8,083 nucleotides of DNA from Deltaproteobacteria bacterium (GTDB lineage: Bacteria > Myxococcota_A > UBA796 > UBA2385): contig JAERSX010000807.1 in assembly GCA_016845285.1 (NCBI GenBank), positions 1 to 8,083 on the forward strand, given 5' to 3'. Both the position numbers and the translations under genes were made by a program. Below, one piece after another: positions 6,401 through 8,083 of this stretch (position 1 is its first letter; each line of letters begins with the position of its first letter). The notes under the pieces were generated by a model. It was not told the DNA's origin. It worked only from the letters and a program-made list of their open reading frames with translations, and searched no databases.

Positions 6401-6756
6401 TCTCCCCCCACGACCTCACCCTCGTCGACGGTGGCACAGGTGAAGCAGTCTTCGGTGATGACCGGGAAGGTCCACGCCGGGCACTCCTGCATCACCACGC
6501 AGGTGTAGCGACACTCCTCCTCCCCGAAGTCACGGTAGGCCACCCCGCCGGAGTAGGACCCAGGGTCGACCTCGGCCTCGACCTCGAACCCCTCTCGCTG
6601 GGCCCGGTACTCGTCGAAGTACGTCCCCACCGGACACTCTTGATCTCCACAATTCAAGGTGTCGGACCCACAGCCCACGAGGGAGAGCACCACCCATCCA
6701 ATCACCAAACGCGAGCGCTGCCACCAAGCGCCTGGGTGTGGGATCTCGCCCCGCAT
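6388..6756 (-). CDS. Cysteine-rich lipoprotein LpA, eight-cysteine domain, first gene of the operon
   Basis: This is a 122-residue precursor. The N-terminus has Arg14 and Arg16, a hydrophobic stretch, and the lipobox SLVGC, giving lipid-modified Cys29. The mature chain is acidic with eight cysteines in the same spacing as LpD: C-x4-CPVGT, EECRYTC, x5, CP, x11, C-x2-C, x12, C. The best-conserved blocks with LpD are ECPVGT, AQREG, ECRY and PVITEDCFTC. It is probably an envelope-anchored, disulfide-stabilised module; no activity can be read from the sequence and no catalytic motif is seen. I chose the ATG at 6756 because GGAGGT lies 4 bases upstream. A GTG two codons earlier sits directly against that Shine-Dalgarno site and is unlikely. 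A sigma70-like promoter lies just upstream, making this the probable first gene of a transcript running leftwards. Confidence 0.85.
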   Translation of the reverse strand: MRGEIPHPGAWWQRSRLVIGWVVLSLVGCGSDTLNCGDQECPVGTYFDEYRAQREGFEVEAEVDPGSYSGGVAYRDFGEEECRYTCVVMQECPAWTFPVITEDCFTCATVDEGEVVGGECED

Positions 6757-6760
6757 GGGC

Positions 6761-6766
6761 ACCTCC
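6761..6766 (-). promoter_or_regulatory. Strong ribosome binding site of LpA
   Basis: GGAGGT on the minus strand is 4 bases before the ATG at 6756. It decides between that ATG and the GTG at 6762, which would leave no spacer. Confidence 0.7.
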
Positions 6767-6776
6767 GAAGGAGCAA

Positions 6777-6804
6777 TTTAGATGCAGTCGCCAGGCCATC
6801 TCAA
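6777..6804 (-). promoter_or_regulatory. Candidate sigma70-type promoter of the lipoprotein operon
   Basis: On the minus strand TTGAGA (6804-6799, 5 of 6 to the -35 consensus) is followed after 16 bases by TCTAAA (6782-6777, 4 of 6 to the -10 consensus). This is the only AT-rich patch nearby and would start RNA near 6770, giving a short leader of about 14 bases that just contains the Shine-Dalgarno site. Confidence 0.45.
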
Positions 6805-6849
6805 ATGGCGAAGGCGAGAAAGCCACCCCAAGCGACAACCAGCCAGGCT

Positions 6850-6883
6850 CCTCAGCCCACCCCTTGGGGGGGTGGGGATGAGG
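6850..6883. repeat. Strong GC hairpin at the end of the FGE remnant
   Basis: The inverted repeat has arms 6850-6863 and 6869-6883. An 8-bp perfect core (CCCACCCC / GGGGTGGG) is closed by a TTGGG loop and extended by 5 more pairs after a small internal bulge. It contains the stop codon of the remnant frame. No T-run flanks it on either strand, but its strength and place, upstream of the lipoprotein promoter, fit a barrier to transcription from the right. Confidence 0.5.
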
Positions 6884-7139
6884 CACATGGACCCCCGCGA
6901 ACCGACTTCGTGGGCATGGACAGGCCCGCGGTGAGCTCGGGCCAGGCGCGGCCCTGAGCGGGACCGATGGGGTGGTCCTGAGCTCCCCGGGCCGGGGGCC
7001 CGAACCAGTCCCAGCTCCAATCCCACAGGTTGCCGCTCATGTCGTGGAAGCCCCAGGCGTTGGCAGCGAAGCCTGACACCGGGGCGGTCTTGTTGTCGGG
7101 CGGGGCAACCTCGAAGAAGTCGTCGCTCCCGGCGTAGTC

Positions 7140-7162
7140 GCCCGTGCCGCCCGTGCCGCCCG
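7140..7162. repeat. Short tandem repeat inside the FGE remnant (9-bp unit)
   Basis: GCCCGTGCC is present twice in tandem and is followed by a partial third copy. Read on the minus strand it gives the Gly-Gly-Thr-Gly-Gly-Thr-Gly run of the remnant. It is too short for any array and is best explained by slippage. Confidence 0.6.
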
Positions 7163-7172
7163 CCCGCGCGGC

Positions 7173-7187
7173 GTGCTCGTGCTCGTG
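7173..7187. repeat. Short tandem repeat inside the FGE remnant (6-bp unit)
   Basis: GTGCTC is present twice in tandem plus a partial copy. On the minus strand it encodes the His-Glu-His-Glu-His run that stands where family members have EAEWEY. Confidence 0.6.
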
Positions 7188-7378
7188 GTCCGTGGGCAGG
7201 CGGTAGCCGCTACACAGGAGCGCTCGGCGGGCCGATCATAAGCACACTCCAGACTCCACGAGAACCAAGAGATACTCGAACTCTTCACTGACACGCCCGC
7301 CCGCCCAGCCAAGAGCGCGGAACTTTCTCCTCCAGACGGCTGCAGAGCCTGCCGAACGGGAACCACGATGGAGGAGTC

Positions 7379-8083
7379 ATGCCCACAGGGCTGATCTTGA
7401 TCGCCATGATGAGTGGAGCAATGGCGGGTGAAGACCCGTGGATTGCGCCAGCCAAGACCACCAATCTCTTCATTGCGATGACTGGATCGCGATTCCAGGA
7501 GTTTGTCAGCACCTCCAATGAGCCCATGAGCTTGGACGCACCGATCGTCGGAATCGGTGGCAAGCTCTACCTTCGGCAGGGCCTGGGAAACCGCATGGAC
7601 ATCAGCCTGGATGTCCCCGTGTCCGCCAACCGCGCGCCTGACACCGACGGCACCGGGATGTACGAGCCGACCACCGGCGTGGGCAATGTGCAGCTGGACG
7701 TCCGACGGCAGTGGCTGTCATCCTCGGAAAACGGCTTCTCCTCTCGGCTGGCCGTGCGCAGCGGTCGGCTACACCAGAGCTCCCGCGGTCGGCTCACGAA
7801 CCTCGGCGAGGGCTCCACCGATCTGGGAGCTGGTCTCGGAATCGGCGGCTTGTCGCCGCTGGGTCCGACCTTCATCACCCTGGATGCCGGTGGCACCTAC
7901 TGGTATCGATTTCCTCTCGCGACCAGCAGCGATGGATCTGTCCCAGCCGATGAGATCACGTGGAGTGCCAATGCCGTCCTGACACCCTTCTCGGCCATGG
8001 GCCTCGGCATTGCGACAAGCGGACTCCACCGGCTGGGCGGTCAAGACCTGGGGGAAACGACCGTTGACGATCCAGATGATCGT
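7379..8083 (+). CDS. Exported protein, probable outer-membrane beta-barrel (partial at right edge)
   Basis: The frame is open for 235 codons from the ATG at 7379 to the window end. GGAGGAG at 7370-7376 is the Shine-Dalgarno site. The in-frame stop at 7289 and the lack of any ATG, GTG or TTG after it fix this start. The first 16 residues (MPTGLILIAMMSGAMA) look like a signal peptide with an Ala-x-Ala site, though no Lys or Arg precedes the hydrophobic part. The mature chain has alternating polar and hydrophobic strands, many Gly, and pieces such as TGVGNVQLDVRRQW, LGEGSTDLGAGLG and TLDAGGTYWYRF, resembling porin-like barrels of the Phenol_MetA_deg type (GDV-L-R strand, then LG-GSTD, then strands). 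A transport role is possible but the substrate is unknown. It is the only gene here on the plus strand, pointing away from the lipoprotein operon. Third positions look less GC-rich than in the kinase gene by eye. Confidence 0.75.
   Translation, partial: MPTGLILIAMMSGAMAGEDPWIAPAKTTNLFIAMTGSRFQEFVSTSNEPMSLDAPIVGIGGKLYLRQGLGNRMDISLDVPVSANRAPDTDGTGMYEPTTGVGNVQLDVRRQWLSSSENGFSSRLAVRSGRLHQSSRGRLTNLGEGSTDLGAGLGIGGLSPLGPTFITLDAGGTYWYRFPLATSSDGSVPADEITWSANAVLTPFSAMGLGIATSGLHRLGGQDLGETTVDDPDDR

Larger units (their letters stand above)
6852..7235 (-). pseudogene. Remnant of a formylglycine-generating-enzyme (SUMF1-type) domain
   Basis: The minus-strand frame encodes ALLCSGYRLPTDHEHEHAAR and, further on, GFHDMSGNLWDWSWDWFG and DHPIGPAQG. 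These match in order the core of the FGE-sulfatase fold (family consensus GYRLPTEAEWEYAARAG, then GLYDMHGNVWEWCWDWY, then DPTGP). The frame is cut at the right by an in-frame TGA at 7238-7236, only about 8 codons before GYRLPT, so the N-terminal half of the domain is missing. I found no continuation of it in the other frames towards 7378. At the left the frame ends in a GC hairpin without the expected RGGSW and C-terminal part that carries the catalytic cysteines of true FGEs. EWEY is replaced by a His/Glu repeat. The piece is therefore most likely a decayed, non-functional fragment. Many bacterial proteins with this fold are not sulfatase-maturing enzymes, so the parental function is uncertain. 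Confidence 0.7.

Noticed and set aside
7140..7187. Tandem short repeats considered as a CRISPR or regulatory array
   Set aside because: There are only two and a bit copies of 9- and 6-bp units without spacers, in frame inside a coding remnant.
7037..7366. Minus-strand open frame over the FGE remnant region
   Set aside because: Ser/Arg/Thr-rich product without motifs, in a different frame from the recognisable FGE-fold sequence. It does not restore the missing half of the domain.

Overview
The window is GC-rich bacterial DNA, and almost every gene lies on the minus strand. The gene content suggests a Myxococcota-like (deltaproteobacterial) organism: a large Ser/Thr kinase fused to ATPase-like and helical-repeat regions, an FHA protein with a winged-helix end, several cysteine-rich lipoproteins with acidic mature chains, and a formylglycine-generating-enzyme-type fold remnant. 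This taxonomic placement is inference from gene style, not from a marker gene.

Read in the direction of transcription (right to left), the layout is as follows. (1) A decayed fragment of an FGE-sulfatase (SUMF1-type) domain, 7235-6852, ends in a strong GC hairpin. (2) A sigma70-like promoter and a strong Shine-Dalgarno site (about 6804-6761) open a run of four genes for small exported proteins or lipoproteins, called LpA to LpD here (6756-4358). Each overlaps the next, by 13, 4 and 8 bases. LpA, the N-terminal half of LpB, and LpD share one eight-cysteine domain that I cannot assign to a named family. LpC lacks it. (3) After about 78 bases comes an FHA plus winged-helix protein (4279-3296). 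(4) It is followed 28 bases later by an 882-residue kinase/ATPase-like/TPR-like protein (3267-619). The kinase has substitutions at canonical catalytic and nucleotide-binding positions. (5) After a further 122 bases with nothing I can name lies a four-helix membrane protein (496-86). (6) A possible start of another gene lies at the left edge.

On the plus strand at the right edge, an exported protein that looks like an outer-membrane beta-barrel begins at 7379 and runs off the window. The 142 bases between the FGE remnant and this gene hold no recognised element.

The working picture is inference. Four co-translated envelope lipoproteins lie directly upstream of a probable phospho-signalling pair, in which a kinase could modify or bind a partner whose FHA domain reads phosphothreonine and whose winged helix may bind DNA. 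This is the most system-like part of the window. No CRISPR array, tRNA, rRNA or intact mobile element was seen.
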